Shown piece by piece: positions 56,395 through 64,000 of a stretch of 64,000 bases of DNA. The notes beneath the pieces are model-generated. The model was not told the DNA's origin. It saw only the letters and a list, made by a program, of their open reading frames with translations, and ran no database searches. The stretch comes from Nesterenkonia muleiensis (GTDB lineage Bacteria > Actinomycetota > Actinomycetes > Actinomycetales > Micrococcaceae). How positions within the stretch are numbered: the first letter of the stretch is position 1; the number at the start of each line of letters is the position of its first letter. Both the position numbers and the translations under genes were made by a program. The stretch lies in the NCBI RefSeq assembly GCF_003600155.1, contig NZ_QWLD01000011.1, positions 20,908-84,907 of the forward strand, written 5' to 3'.

Positions 56395-56934
56395 TCAGGC
56401 CAGCCTCCCATCAGTGTTCCAGAAGGAACCGAGAACGACCACAGGGCGGAACGTCATCTGTGCGTGATTCGCGGCTTCCCTGACCACCGCGCCCCAGTCC
56501 TCTGGACCGCTGCGCCGGTCCAGTTCCAGGTAGTGAATGCCGGTCGCCTCCAGCAGTCTCGGCACCGCAGTGCTGATGCTGTGGATCATCGAGTTGTACT
56601 CGCCGAGGCTTCCCCGGGTATTGGCGAAGATCAACAGGGGCAGGTGGTAGGACAGTGTCCACGTGGTCAGGGCGGTCAGCGCATTGCCGAAACCATTGTC
56701 CTGCATCACGATGCCGCCCAGCTTCCCACAGAGGGCAGCGGCACCGGCAACGCCGACAGCCTCCTCCTCGCGTGAGAGCGGGGTAACTCGTGGTGAGACA
56801 CCATCGGCCCCGCCGTCACGTCTGACCAACTCCTCAATCACCGGCGCGACGGTCACCGAGGGAATGTACACCACCCTGGCAACATCACTGGCCCAGAACG
56901 CCTCAGCGACCGAGGCGGCGTAGCTGATCGACAC
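56395..56934 (-). CDS. TPP-dependent decarboxylase, alpha (N-terminal, PYR) subunit
   Basis: The 179-aa partner has the PYR-domain Glu in SREEEAVGVAGAAAL and the QDNGFGNALTAL segment typical of ComD-like decarboxylases. The start is GTG 56934, chosen because AGAGAGG lies six bases upstream. A longer reading from ATG 56988 would put a probable operator inside the gene and lacks a ribosome site. Together with the beta subunit it should decarboxylate a 2-oxo acid to an aldehyde. Confidence 0.82.
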   Translation of the reverse strand: MSISYAASVAEAFWASDVARVVYIPSVTVAPVIEELVRRDGGADGVSPRVTPLSREEEAVGVAGAAALCGKLGGIVMQDNGFGNALTALTTWTLSYHLPLLIFANTRGSLGEYNSMIHSISTAVPRLLEATGIHYLELDRRSGPEDWGAVVREAANHAQMTFRPVVVLGSFWNTDGRLA

Positions 56935-56972
56935 CTGAAGCCTCTCTTTCCCCGATTCCCCGAAGAACTCTA

Positions 56973-56988
56973 ATGGTCTAGTGACCAT
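56973..56988. promoter_or_regulatory. GntR-type operator between the decarboxylase and GntR genes
   Basis: ATGGTC-TAGT-GACCAT is a perfect 6-bp inverted repeat around TAGT, 38 bases before the decarboxylase start, with TGGT/ACCA half-sites of the FadR type. It lies in a divergent promoter with the regulator gene at 57062. Confidence 0.55.
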
Positions 56989-57061
56989 ACCATAAACCGG
57001 TGGAGATGCCCGTCTCGTGCCGCGCCGTGAAAGGAAAACAGTGCACCGTTAGTGTTGGCCC

Positions 57062-57793
57062 ATGGATCCCGACAGTCCCCTCCCACGGCTGACAGACGGT
57101 GTGGCCCAGCATCTGCGCGCCATGGTCCATTCCGGCGAGATCCTTCCCCGCCACCGTTTCCCTGCCGAGCGGGAGCTGGCCGCGAGACTCTCGGTCTCCC
57201 GTGAGACGCTGCGCGAGGCCCTCAGACAGCTGCAGAAGGAAGGCTATGTGGAGGTCCGCCGGGGACCGCAGGGTGGGGCCTACGTGACCGGACTCGAGAT
57301 CCCGGCTCAGTCCTGGAGACAGCGGATGCGCCAGGATGAGTCTGCCGTCGATGAGCTGTTCGACTTCCGAGTCGCAGTGGAGATGGCCTCTGCCCGCTTC
57401 GCCGCGCTGCGCAGAACCGGCGAAGACCTCTACCGGATGCAGCGGGCAGTCTCGGCGATGGTGTCCGCTGGCAACCGGGACGACTTCAGGCTGCATGATT
57501 CACGATTCCACGAGGCTGTGGCGGCAGCGGCACGCAGCCCACGGCTGCAGCGCTCGGTGCGCCAAGCTCGCGGCGAGATCTTCACCCCGATGGACCTGCT
57601 GGGCATTCCGACCTCACCACAGGACGATGCCGAACGCCATACAGGCATCCTGGAGGCCATCAGGGAGCGGGACGAGGCACTCGCGGCGGCTCGCATGAGC
57701 GAACACGTTGAGCACACCCGGGAGCATCTGCGCAGCATACTGACCGCGTCAGCGGAAACGGGCGACCTAGGCGGACCGCAGGGACAGCGGTGA
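57062..57793 (+). CDS. FadR-type GntR family regulator
   Basis: The 243-aa protein has a winged helix (about 10-70, with RFPAERELAARLSVSRETLREAL in part) and an FCD domain (DSRFHEAV, HTGILEAI, SEHVEHT). It is divergent from the decarboxylase genes and probably represses them. TAGTGT at 57050-57055 is six bases before ATG 57062, so the mRNA should be leaderless. Confidence 0.88.
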   Translation: MDPDSPLPRLTDGVAQHLRAMVHSGEILPRHRFPAERELAARLSVSRETLREALRQLQKEGYVEVRRGPQGGAYVTGLEIPAQSWRQRMRQDESAVDELFDFRVAVEMASARFAALRRTGEDLYRMQRAVSAMVSAGNRDDFRLHDSRFHEAVAAAARSPRLQRSVRQARGEIFTPMDLLGIPTSPQDDAERHTGILEAIRERDEALAAARMSEHVEHTREHLRSILTASAETGDLGGPQGQR

Positions 57794-57835
57794 CGTTCAT
57801 TGCCCAGGATCAGGGTCTCGTTGGCGAAGAGAGCC

Positions 57836-58618
57836 TCAGGGCCGCTCGTCGGCGGGGTCTTTCGAAGGGCCCGCGGCCTCCTGGGCACCGGCGGCGGGCT
57901 GCTCCGGCTCTTCAACGTCCGCCAGGCGGACGCCGTAGCGCGGGCGGCCGCCTTCCTGGAACCCGCGGCCTGACTGCTGGGCCGGCTGCTGCTCTGCCGG
58001 TGCAGACTCACCGGCGGGACCCTGCCCGGATGCCTGCTCCTGGGGACCCTGGTCCTGTGGCACCTGGCTTTGGGGCGCCTGCTGCGGCTGACCACCGCTC
58101 AGTGCGGCGGACTTGCCCGTGGGGTCGTTCCATGCGTTGAGGCTGCTCACTCCTGCTCCCTGCACCAGTTGGCGGGCCTTGCCTGCCACCTGGACGTCGC
58201 AGACCACATCGAAGCTGGTGGCCACCAGCTGGGAGGCGGAGACGAAACCGCGGGTGCCGCGCCTGGCCGCAAAGCTGATCACGCCGATGATCATCCAGAT
58301 CGCCATGCCCATCAGCACCGCCATGCCCAGGTTCATCAGCGGGTCCTGCGGGGAGAACAGCATCAGCAGCAGACCCATGAAGGTCCCGAAGAGCGCGCCC
58401 TGCAGGGCGCCGGTCCCGGCCACCCGCGGGTAGCTGAGCCGGCCGCGGACCTTCTCCACCGACCGCAGCTCATTGCCCACAATGGTCAGCGCTTTGACGT
58501 CGAAGCTCTGGTCCGCAGTCAGGTGGTCCACGACTTTCTGGGCGTCCTCGTAGGTGCGGTAACGCCCGAGCAGCTCGCCCTGGGGCAGTCCGCCGGTGTG
58601 CAGAGGCAGATTGGCCAT
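57836..58618 (-). CDS. General stress protein 17M-like membrane protein
   Basis: The 260-aa protein begins with a YflT/GSP17M-like domain (ELLGRYRTYEDAQKVVDHL) and has two hydrophobic segments near residues 70-115. The C-terminal third is a disordered tail rich in Q, P, G and A, ending in acidic sequence. Function is unknown; homologues are stress-induced in Bacillus and common in Actinobacteria. The start is ATG 58618, preceded by GAGGGAACC; a longer frame begins 36 bases upstream without a site. Confidence 0.82.
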   Translation of the reverse strand: MANLPLHTGGLPQGELLGRYRTYEDAQKVVDHLTADQSFDVKALTIVGNELRSVEKVRGRLSYPRVAGTGALQGALFGTFMGLLLMLFSPQDPLMNLGMAVLMGMAIWMIIGVISFAARRGTRGFVSASQLVATSFDVVCDVQVAGKARQLVQGAGVSSLNAWNDPTGKSAALSGGQPQQAPQSQVPQDQGPQEQASGQGPAGESAPAEQQPAQQSGRGFQEGGRPRYGVRLADVEEPEQPAAGAQEAAGPSKDPADERP

Positions 58619-58678
58619 GGTTCCCTCGCTTCCCAACTCGATGTTATTACCCATTGTGCCCGCAACTACACTGATGGT

Positions 58679-59809
58679 GTGTCCGAATCAGCTGCTGCCG
58701 AACGCGTCCGCCGCCGGCTCGACGAAGTGCTGGATCCCGAGCTGCGCATACCGATCACCCAGATCGGCATGGTCTCAGGCGTGGAGGTCGACGACGACGC
58801 CACCGCCTGGATCACCGTGAAGCTCACCACCGAGGCCTGCCCGATGCGCAGCCGGATCGTCGATGACGTCCGCGAGGCTGCGGTTCGCGCTGAGGGCGTG
58901 CGCACCGCCGAGGTGCAGTTGGGGGTGATGACCCCTGAGGAACGGGCAGATCTGAAGGAGCAGCTGCGCGGGGGCCAGGGTGCCAAGGTCAACCCGTTCG
59001 CCCAGCCCGATTCGCTGACCCGGGTCTACGCGGTGGCCTCCGGCAAAGGCGGAGTCGGAAAGTCCACCGTCACGGTGAATCTGGCCTGCGCCATGGCGGC
59101 CAAGGGCCTGAAAGTCGGTGTCATCGACGCCGATATCCACGGGTTCTCTGTGCCGGGCCTGATGGGCATCACCGATAAGCCCACCCGGCTCGATGAGATG
59201 ATCCTGCCGCCGGTGGCCTATGAGGTCAAGACCATCTCCATCGGCATGTTCGTCGACGGGGACCAGGCGGTGGCCTGGCGTGGCCCGATGCTGCACCGAG
59301 CGGTCGAGCAGTTCCTCACCGATGTGCACTTCGGCGACCTCGACGTGCTGCTGCTGGATCTGCCCCCTGGCACCGGGGACATTGCCATCTCGGTGGCCCA
59401 GCTGCTGCCCGGCTCGGAGCTTCTGGTGGTCACCACTCCCCAGGCGGCGGCGGCTCAGGTGGCCGCACGCGCCGGGGCCCTGAGCACCCAAACCGAGCAG
59501 CGGGTGGCCGGAGTGGTGGAGAACATGGGGCCGATGACCCTTCCCGACGGCACCGTGCTGGACCTCTTCGGCTCCGGCGGCGGGCAGCAGGTGGCGGATC
59601 GGCTCAGCGAGAGCCTTGGTACGCACGTGCCGCTGCTGGGCTCTGTGCCCCTGGACCCTGGCCTGAGACAAGCCGGCGACGACGGCGCCCCGGCGGTGAT
59701 CTCCGCACCGGACTCACCTGCCGGGCAGGCACTGCATGAGGTGGCCGGTGAGTTGACCAGGCGCCCACGCGGCATCAGGGGCCTCAGCCTGCCGGTGCGC
59801 ATCGGCTGA
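58679..59809 (+). CDS. mrp: Mrp/NBP35 family ATPase with MIP18 domain
   Basis: The 376-aa protein has an N-terminal MIP18 (DUF59) domain (about 1-90) and a P-loop domain with SGKGGVGKST near 120, DADIHG and LLLDLPPGTGD. Proteins of this type carry or insert iron-sulfur clusters. The start is GTG 58679: TACACT at 58667-58672 lies six bases before it, giving a leaderless transcript. The C-terminal CxxC pair of many Mrp proteins is not visible, so cluster binding may differ. Confidence 0.92.
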   Translation: MSESAAAERVRRRLDEVLDPELRIPITQIGMVSGVEVDDDATAWITVKLTTEACPMRSRIVDDVREAAVRAEGVRTAEVQLGVMTPEERADLKEQLRGGQGAKVNPFAQPDSLTRVYAVASGKGGVGKSTVTVNLACAMAAKGLKVGVIDADIHGFSVPGLMGITDKPTRLDEMILPPVAYEVKTISIGMFVDGDQAVAWRGPMLHRAVEQFLTDVHFGDLDVLLLDLPPGTGDIAISVAQLLPGSELLVVTTPQAAAAQVAARAGALSTQTEQRVAGVVENMGPMTLPDGTVLDLFGSGGGQQVADRLSESLGTHVPLLGSVPLDPGLRQAGDDGAPAVISAPDSPAGQALHEVAGELTRRPRGIRGLSLPVRIG

Positions 59810-59851
59810 GCGGACGGTCCCGGCCTCGGCCCTTGAAGGACACCGGTCAGG

Positions 59852-61042
59852 TCAGCGGAAGGCAGCCTCGCCGGTCAGTGCCTGGCCCAGGATGAGGGTA
59901 TGGACCTCGTCGGTGCCCTCATAGGTTCGCACCGATTCGAGGTTGTTGGCGTGCCGCAGCGGCGAATACTCCGTCGTAATCCCGTTGCCGCCCAGGATAG
60001 TCCGCGCTTCTCGGCATATCTCGATGGCCGCCCGACAATTGTTGAGCTTGCCCACTGAGATCATATGGTTCTCCAGCGTACCGGCATCCTTGGCACGGCC
60101 AAGCTGCAGGGCGATGAGCTGACCCTTGTTCAGCTCCAGAGCCATGTCGGCGAGCTTCTTCTGGGTCAGCTGGTAGCCCGAAAGGGGACGGCTGAACTGC
60201 AGACGATGCTGGGAATACTCCAGCGCCGCCTCAAGGGCGTCACGGGCAGCGCCCATCGCCCCCCAGGCGATGCCGTAGCGCGCCTCCGCCAAACAGGAGA
60301 ACGGGCCGCGCAGCCCCGGGTTCTGCGGCAGAATCGCCTCTTCGGGCAGCCGCACCTGATCCAACTGGATATCGCACTGCAGCGATGCCCGCATGGAAAG
60401 CTTCGACTCGATGGCCGCGGCCCGGAACCCCGGGGTGTCTGTGGGGACGATGAATCCGCGCACTTTCTCCACCAGATTGCCCGTCTCATCAGCGGTGGGC
60501 GCCTTGGCCCAGATGATGGCCACCTGCGCAGCGGTGGCCAGACCGATCCACCTCTTCTCTCCATTGAGCACCCATTCCCCAGCCTCTTTTCGGGCCACGG
60601 TGGTCATGCTCGACGGGTCCGATCCGGCAGTGGGCTCAGTCAGGCCGAAGCACCCGATGACCTCGCCTGCGGCCATCTTCGGCAACCACTTCTGCTTCTG
60701 CTCCTCAGAACCGTTCTTGTAGATCGCCGACATAGCCAGCGACCCCTGCACAGACACCACTGTGCGCAGACCTGAGTCGCCGGCCTCCATCTCCTGCATG
60801 GCCAGGCCGTACTCGGTCGCTGAACGGCCGGCACATCCATAGCCCTGCAGGTGCATCCCGAAGAGCCCCAGCTCCGCCATCTCCGGCAGCAGCTGAAGCG
60901 GAAGCACGGCGTTCTCATACCACTGGGCGATATCGGGACGCACCCGGCGGTCCACGAACTCCGCCACCTGGTCCCGCACGCGCAACTCCTCGGCAGTGAA
61001 CTGCGATTCGATGTTCAGCAGGTCGGTCGGATGCTTGGTCAT
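59852..61042 (-). CDS. gcdH: Glutaryl-CoA dehydrogenase
   Basis: This 396-aa acyl-CoA dehydrogenase oxidises and decarboxylates glutaryl-CoA to crotonyl-CoA with FAD. FGLTEPTAGSDPSSM (FAD site), NGEKRWIGLATAAQ and the C-terminal SVRTYEGTDEVHTLILG, with the catalytic Glu, match the GcdH family. The nearby class III CoA-transferase and LysR gene complete a glutarate utilisation module. ATG 61042 has GAAGGAG upstream. The preceding gap contains a 14-bp palindrome. Confidence 0.9.
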   Translation of the reverse strand: MTKHPTDLLNIESQFTAEELRVRDQVAEFVDRRVRPDIAQWYENAVLPLQLLPEMAELGLFGMHLQGYGCAGRSATEYGLAMQEMEAGDSGLRTVVSVQGSLAMSAIYKNGSEEQKQKWLPKMAAGEVIGCFGLTEPTAGSDPSSMTTVARKEAGEWVLNGEKRWIGLATAAQVAIIWAKAPTADETGNLVEKVRGFIVPTDTPGFRAAAIESKLSMRASLQCDIQLDQVRLPEEAILPQNPGLRGPFSCLAEARYGIAWGAMGAARDALEAALEYSQHRLQFSRPLSGYQLTQKKLADMALELNKGQLIALQLGRAKDAGTLENHMISVGKLNNCRAAIEICREARTILGGNGITTEYSPLRHANNLESVRTYEGTDEVHTLILGQALTGEAAFR

Positions 61043-61128
61043 ATCGGCTCCTTCTCAGCAGACACCTAGAACAATGCGTTCAGTCTGCTGCCTGGCCACA
61101 TCTCGCCCCATCATTCATGCATAATTCG

Positions 61129-61142
61129 CATCAGTACTGATG
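61129..61142. promoter_or_regulatory. Perfect palindrome upstream of gcdH
   Basis: CATCAGTACTGATG is fully self-complementary and lies 87 bases before the gcdH start, in the gap after the LysR gene. It is a candidate operator, but LysR sites usually have a T-N11-A form, which is not obvious here. Confidence 0.35.
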
Positions 61143-61201
61143 ATTTTGCGGCTCAATGCACTACTTCCGACGCCTCAGTGCGCAGAATGTCAGCTATGAT
61201 G

Positions 61202-62125
61202 TCATCGCTGCACTCGGGCCTCGGCACCGTGGGCCACCGGGGGGTGAAGATTCTTAGCCACACTGACCACTTCGCTCAGCGCCGGGCTCCAGCCATCGCG
61301 CAGCCAGATCAGCCGCACCGGCAGCGGAGGCGGAGATTCCGCGATCTCTCGGAAGACCACCCCAGGGGCGTAGATATGATCCTGGACGCTGGACTGGGTC
61401 ATGGCCACTCCGTAGCCCGAGGCCACAAGGACCATCGACGTGGCCGAGTCCGGGGCGATCTGGGTGATCTTCGGGACGAAACCTGCCTGTGCGGCCAGCA
61501 TATGCAGTCTCTGCGGCAGTGCAGCACCGGGGCCGCTGGGCAGCACCACCCAGGAGTCGCGCTCAAGCTCTTTGACCGATACTGCCGCCCGCCGGGAAAG
61601 CCGGTGGCCCTCGGGCAGCGCCAGCACGAGCTTCTCCTGGGCGATCACCCGCGAGGTCACCTGTGCCGGCAGCGCATCCCAGCGTCCCAGCGCAATGTCC
61701 AGCTCCCCGTCACAGACCTGTTTCAGCCCGGCATGGGAGAGCACCGAGGAGATCAGCTCCAGCCGCAGCCCCGGAAGCCGGCGCCGGATCTCGCGGGCCA
61801 GAGAGCCCACCACATGGTTGGTGGAGGGGCTGGCGAATCCAAGCCTGACCCGCCCCGTCCTGCCCTGTGTGGCCGCAGCGACGATATCAGCGGACCGGTC
61901 AGCCATCGTCAGCATCTCCTGGGCATGCGGCAGCAGAGCTTCACCTGCGGCGGTGAGCGCCACCGACCGCGTGGTCCGCTCCAGCAGCTGGCTCTGCAGG
62001 CCTCGCTCCAGCTGCGCCAAAGACCGGCTCAACGTCGACTGGGAGACGCGCAGCCGCTCAGCGGCGCGGCCGAAGTGAAGCTCCTCCGCCACGGCGACGA
62101 ATGCCCGGGCCTGCTGTATCTCCAC
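61202..62125 (-). CDS. LysR family transcriptional regulator
   Basis: The 307-aa protein has an N-terminal winged helix (QARAFVAVAEELHFGRAAERL, in part) and a periplasmic-binding-fold effector domain. It is located between gcdH and the divergent CoA-transferase gene and probably activates one or both in response to glutarate or a related acid. The start ATG 62125 lies 77 bases from the transferase start. Confidence 0.92.
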   Translation of the reverse strand: MEIQQARAFVAVAEELHFGRAAERLRVSQSTLSRSLAQLERGLQSQLLERTTRSVALTAAGEALLPHAQEMLTMADRSADIVAAATQGRTGRVRLGFASPSTNHVVGSLAREIRRRLPGLRLELISSVLSHAGLKQVCDGELDIALGRWDALPAQVTSRVIAQEKLVLALPEGHRLSRRAAVSVKELERDSWVVLPSGPGAALPQRLHMLAAQAGFVPKITQIAPDSATSMVLVASGYGVAMTQSSVQDHIYAPGVVFREIAESPPPLPVRLIWLRDGWSPALSEVVSVAKNLHPPVAHGAEARVQR

Positions 62126-62201
62126 ACCGCCATCCTAGGCCGGTCCCGCCGCTTTATGCGCCGGTCCCCCGAACCGCCTACCAGAAAAGGAGCACGCCCC
62201 G

Positions 62202-63386
62202 ATGAACCACACCCTGCCGACTGACCCGAGCACCACCGCCGGGCCCCTTGCCGGCGTCGTCGTGCTGGATCTCTCCCGCGTGCTGGCCGGCCCCTATGCC
62301 ACGATGCTGCTGGCCGACCTCGGCGCAACTGTCATCAAAGTCGAATCTCCCCACGGTGATGAGACCCGGACGTGGCGTCCGCCGGAGAGTGATGGGCACT
62401 CGACGTATTTTCAAAGCGTGAACCGCAATAAGTGGTCCATCGCCCTGGACCTCAGCGATCCTGAGGATCGGGAGACGGCCGAGCGGATCCTAGCCCGGGC
62501 AGATGTCCTGGTCGAGAACTTCAAACCCGACGGCCTGACACGCTTTGAACTCGACTTCAGCTCTGTGCACTCCCGCCATCCCGCAGTGATCTATGCTTCC
62601 CTCTCCGGATTCGGCGATGAGGGCCTGGGGGCTGCGCTGCCCGGCTATGACGTGCTGGTCCAGGGCGCCTCCGGGCTGATGCATGTCACCGGCGAGGCTG
62701 AAGGCGGTCCCACCAAAGCAGGCGTCGCAGTCTGCGATGTGATCGCCGGGCTGCACCTTCAGGGGGCTGTTCTGGCAGCGCTGTATGAACGCACCCGTTC
62801 CGGACAGGGCCAGCACGTCAAGGCCGACCTGCTTTCCTCCATGCTCTCCGGCCTGGTCAACCAGACCTCTGCTGCGGTCAACACCGGGGTGTCACCGCAC
62901 CGCATGGGCAATGAGCATCCCAGCCTGTTCCCCTACGGGCCGTTCGCCACAGGCGATGGTCAGATGATCATCGCCTGTGGCAATAACGGACAGTTCACCC
63001 GGCTCTGCACGGCCCTCGGCTGTGCGGAGGCGGCAACGGATCCTCGGTGGACGCAGATGGCCGGTCGCAACGAGCACCGCCACCAACTGCGCCAGCTGCT
63101 GGAGGCGTGCCTGAGCTCCCAGACAACCGACTATTGGACCGATGCGCTGCAGACAGCAGGTGTCCCCTGCGCGCCGATCAACGATGTGGCGCAGAGCCTC
63201 GACTACGCCGAGCACCTGGGCCTGGTACCACGGATCAGGCTGACACGTGACGACGGCACTGAGTCGGCCTCCATCGCCCATCCTGTGAAGTGGTCCCGCT
63301 CACGCGTCAGCTACCGGAACGCCCCACCCCGGCTGGACGAACACCGTCATCACATCCTGAACTGGCTCACCGCGCAGGGCCACTAG
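62202..63386 (+). CDS. Class III (CaiB/BaiF) CoA-transferase, probably glutarate-CoA transferase
   Basis: This 394-aa enzyme moves CoA between carboxylic acids through an Asp-linked intermediate. LDLSRVLAGPYATMLLADLGA at the N-terminus (in part), NRNKWSIALDL and the catalytic Asp in LPGYDVLVQGASG near residue 150 are typical. Its neighbours suggest succinyl-CoA:glutarate transfer feeding GcdH. AAAAGGAG lies nine bases before ATG 62202. It converges on tatB with ten bases between stops. Confidence 0.88.
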   Translation: MNHTLPTDPSTTAGPLAGVVVLDLSRVLAGPYATMLLADLGATVIKVESPHGDETRTWRPPESDGHSTYFQSVNRNKWSIALDLSDPEDRETAERILARADVLVENFKPDGLTRFELDFSSVHSRHPAVIYASLSGFGDEGLGAALPGYDVLVQGASGLMHVTGEAEGGPTKAGVAVCDVIAGLHLQGAVLAALYERTRSGQGQHVKADLLSSMLSGLVNQTSAAVNTGVSPHRMGNEHPSLFPYGPFATGDGQMIIACGNNGQFTRLCTALGCAEAATDPRWTQMAGRNEHRHQLRQLLEACLSSQTTDYWTDALQTAGVPCAPINDVAQSLDYAEHLGLVPRIRLTRDDGTESASIAHPVKWSRSRVSYRNAPPRLDEHRHHILNWLTAQGH

Positions 63387-63396
63387 GTGCTGCGCC

Positions 63397-63900
63397 TCAG
63401 GTGGCCTCGGCGTCGAAGGGCGCGCGCTGACTCTGCAGAGGATCCTCGTCCTCCTGCCCAGACGAGTCAGCGGCTGTGCTCGCCCCGGCGGCTGCCGCTC
63501 CGGCCACTCCCGCCGCCACTGCTCCACGATGTTGGGCGCCGCCGCCGAACAGTTCAAGCGGATCCACCGGTTTGCTGCGCCCGCTGCGCGGCATTCCGCT
63601 GCGCTGGGGGGACGTCCGGGAGGCGCCGGGGAAGGCGACGTCGTCCATCTCCTCGGCCAGGGCCTCCCGGATGATCCGGCGCGGATCATACTGACGGGGA
63701 TCGTACTTCTGCCAGTCGACGTCGTCGAAGTCGGTGCCGGTCTCATCCTTGAACCGGACTTTGGCGTCATCAGCCCAGTGCCGGGCCCTCTTCGTCCATC
63801 GCGCAAGGGCCTGGGCGTACTGGGGCAGCCGCTCCGGCCCGAGCAGGACCAGTGCCAGTACGACGAGGATGACGAACTGGTAGACGTTGATGGGGGGCAC
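63397..63900 (-). CDS. tatB: Twin-arginine translocase subunit TatB-like
   Basis: The 167-aa protein has a single N-terminal hydrophobic helix followed at once by the LLGPERLPQYAQ hinge and an amphipathic helix (residues 25-45), as in TatB; the rest is polar. It assists folding-dependent protein export. The start is GTG 63900: TAAAGT at 63907-63912 (minus strand) is six bases before it, so the mRNA may be leaderless. In related genomes the upstream neighbour is often a stress-response protease, which would lie beyond this window. Confidence 0.88.
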   Translation of the reverse strand: MPPINVYQFVILVVLALVLLGPERLPQYAQALARWTKRARHWADDAKVRFKDETGTDFDDVDWQKYDPRQYDPRRIIREALAEEMDDVAFPGASRTSPQRSGMPRSGRSKPVDPLELFGGGAQHRGAVAAGVAGAAAAGASTAADSSGQEDEDPLQSQRAPFDAEAT

Positions 63901-63921
63901 AGGACAACTTTACCGTGCTGT

Positions 63922-64000
63922 CTAGTCCCGCGGGCGAGGAAACCCCGCCACGCTCTCGGCCGGCTGACGCCGGCCATCACGCCTGCTAGTCCCGCGGGCG
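63922..64000. repeat. Short direct repeat at the window end
   Basis: CTAGTCCCGCGGGCG occurs at 63922-63936 and 63986-64000, 64 bases apart. On the minus strand each copy reads RPRD-stop in a frame, so a gene 3' end may be partly duplicated. The region is cut by the window edge and no gene can be called. Confidence 0.4.

Noticed and set aside
58070..58678. N-terminal extension of Mrp by 203 codons
   Set aside because: It runs antisense to the stress-protein gene; the MIP18 domain starts just after GTG 58679.

Overview
The window looks like a chromosomal segment of a high-GC Gram-positive bacterium of the order Micrococcales. The evidence is strongly G/C-ending codons, a class of genes with a -10 hexamer 6-8 nt before the start codon (leaderless transcripts), a GuaB/GuaB3 pair, a DUF3107 protein, MIP18-Mrp, groES-groEL under CIRCE control and a small 4.5S-type SRP RNA. 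Exported proteins are very acidic and there are two complete osmoprotectant importers, which suggests a salt-tolerant organism, possibly a Nesterenkonia relative. The genus is an inference.

Layout. 0-3.4 kb: OpuA-type glycine betaine ABC importer closed by a strong terminator. 3.4-5.4 kb: isocitrate lyase followed by a 193-aa internally deleted malate synthase relative. 5.4-9.7 kb: exported thermonuclease-like protein, small membrane protein, SRP RNA, protein tyrosine phosphatase, tRNA-Ser(GGA) and a NUDIX-alpha/beta hydrolase fusion. 9.8-15.4 kb: a 1372-aa surface nucleotidase/nuclease with an LAITG sorting signal and a two-repeat acidic surface protein. 15.4-18.1 kb: guaB and guaB3. 18.3-20.9 kb: exported rhodanese and a YeeE/YedE thiosulfate-type transporter.

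20.9-35.8 kb is an accessory catabolic region: FadR-type regulator, TRAP importer (DctPQM), SDR, double-PPC (DUF296) protein, PucR/CdaR regulator, FAD/Fe-S dehydrogenase, thiolase, AMP-dependent acyl-CoA ligase, a second double-PPC protein and a second SDR. This is the best candidate for an undescribed system: two paralogous PPC proteins are built into what looks like uptake, oxidation, CoA activation and thiolytic cleavage of an organic acid.

35.8-49.8 kb is mostly housekeeping: groES-groEL with two CIRCE elements, a frameshifted DUF559 gene, CPBP protease, LMW phosphatase, GNAT, an OpuC-type importer, DEAD-box helicase, DUF3107, TetR, PHP phosphoesterase and aminopeptidase P. 49.8-57.8 kb is a second catabolic locus: GntR, L-2-hydroxyglutarate oxidase, TRAP-TAXI importer with DUF1850, a split TPP-dependent decarboxylase and another GntR, with operator-like palindromes at its promoters. 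57.8-64 kb: general stress protein, Mrp, a glutaryl-CoA dehydrogenase / LysR / class III CoA-transferase module and TatB. I found no rRNA, CRISPR array, phage or intact insertion sequence.
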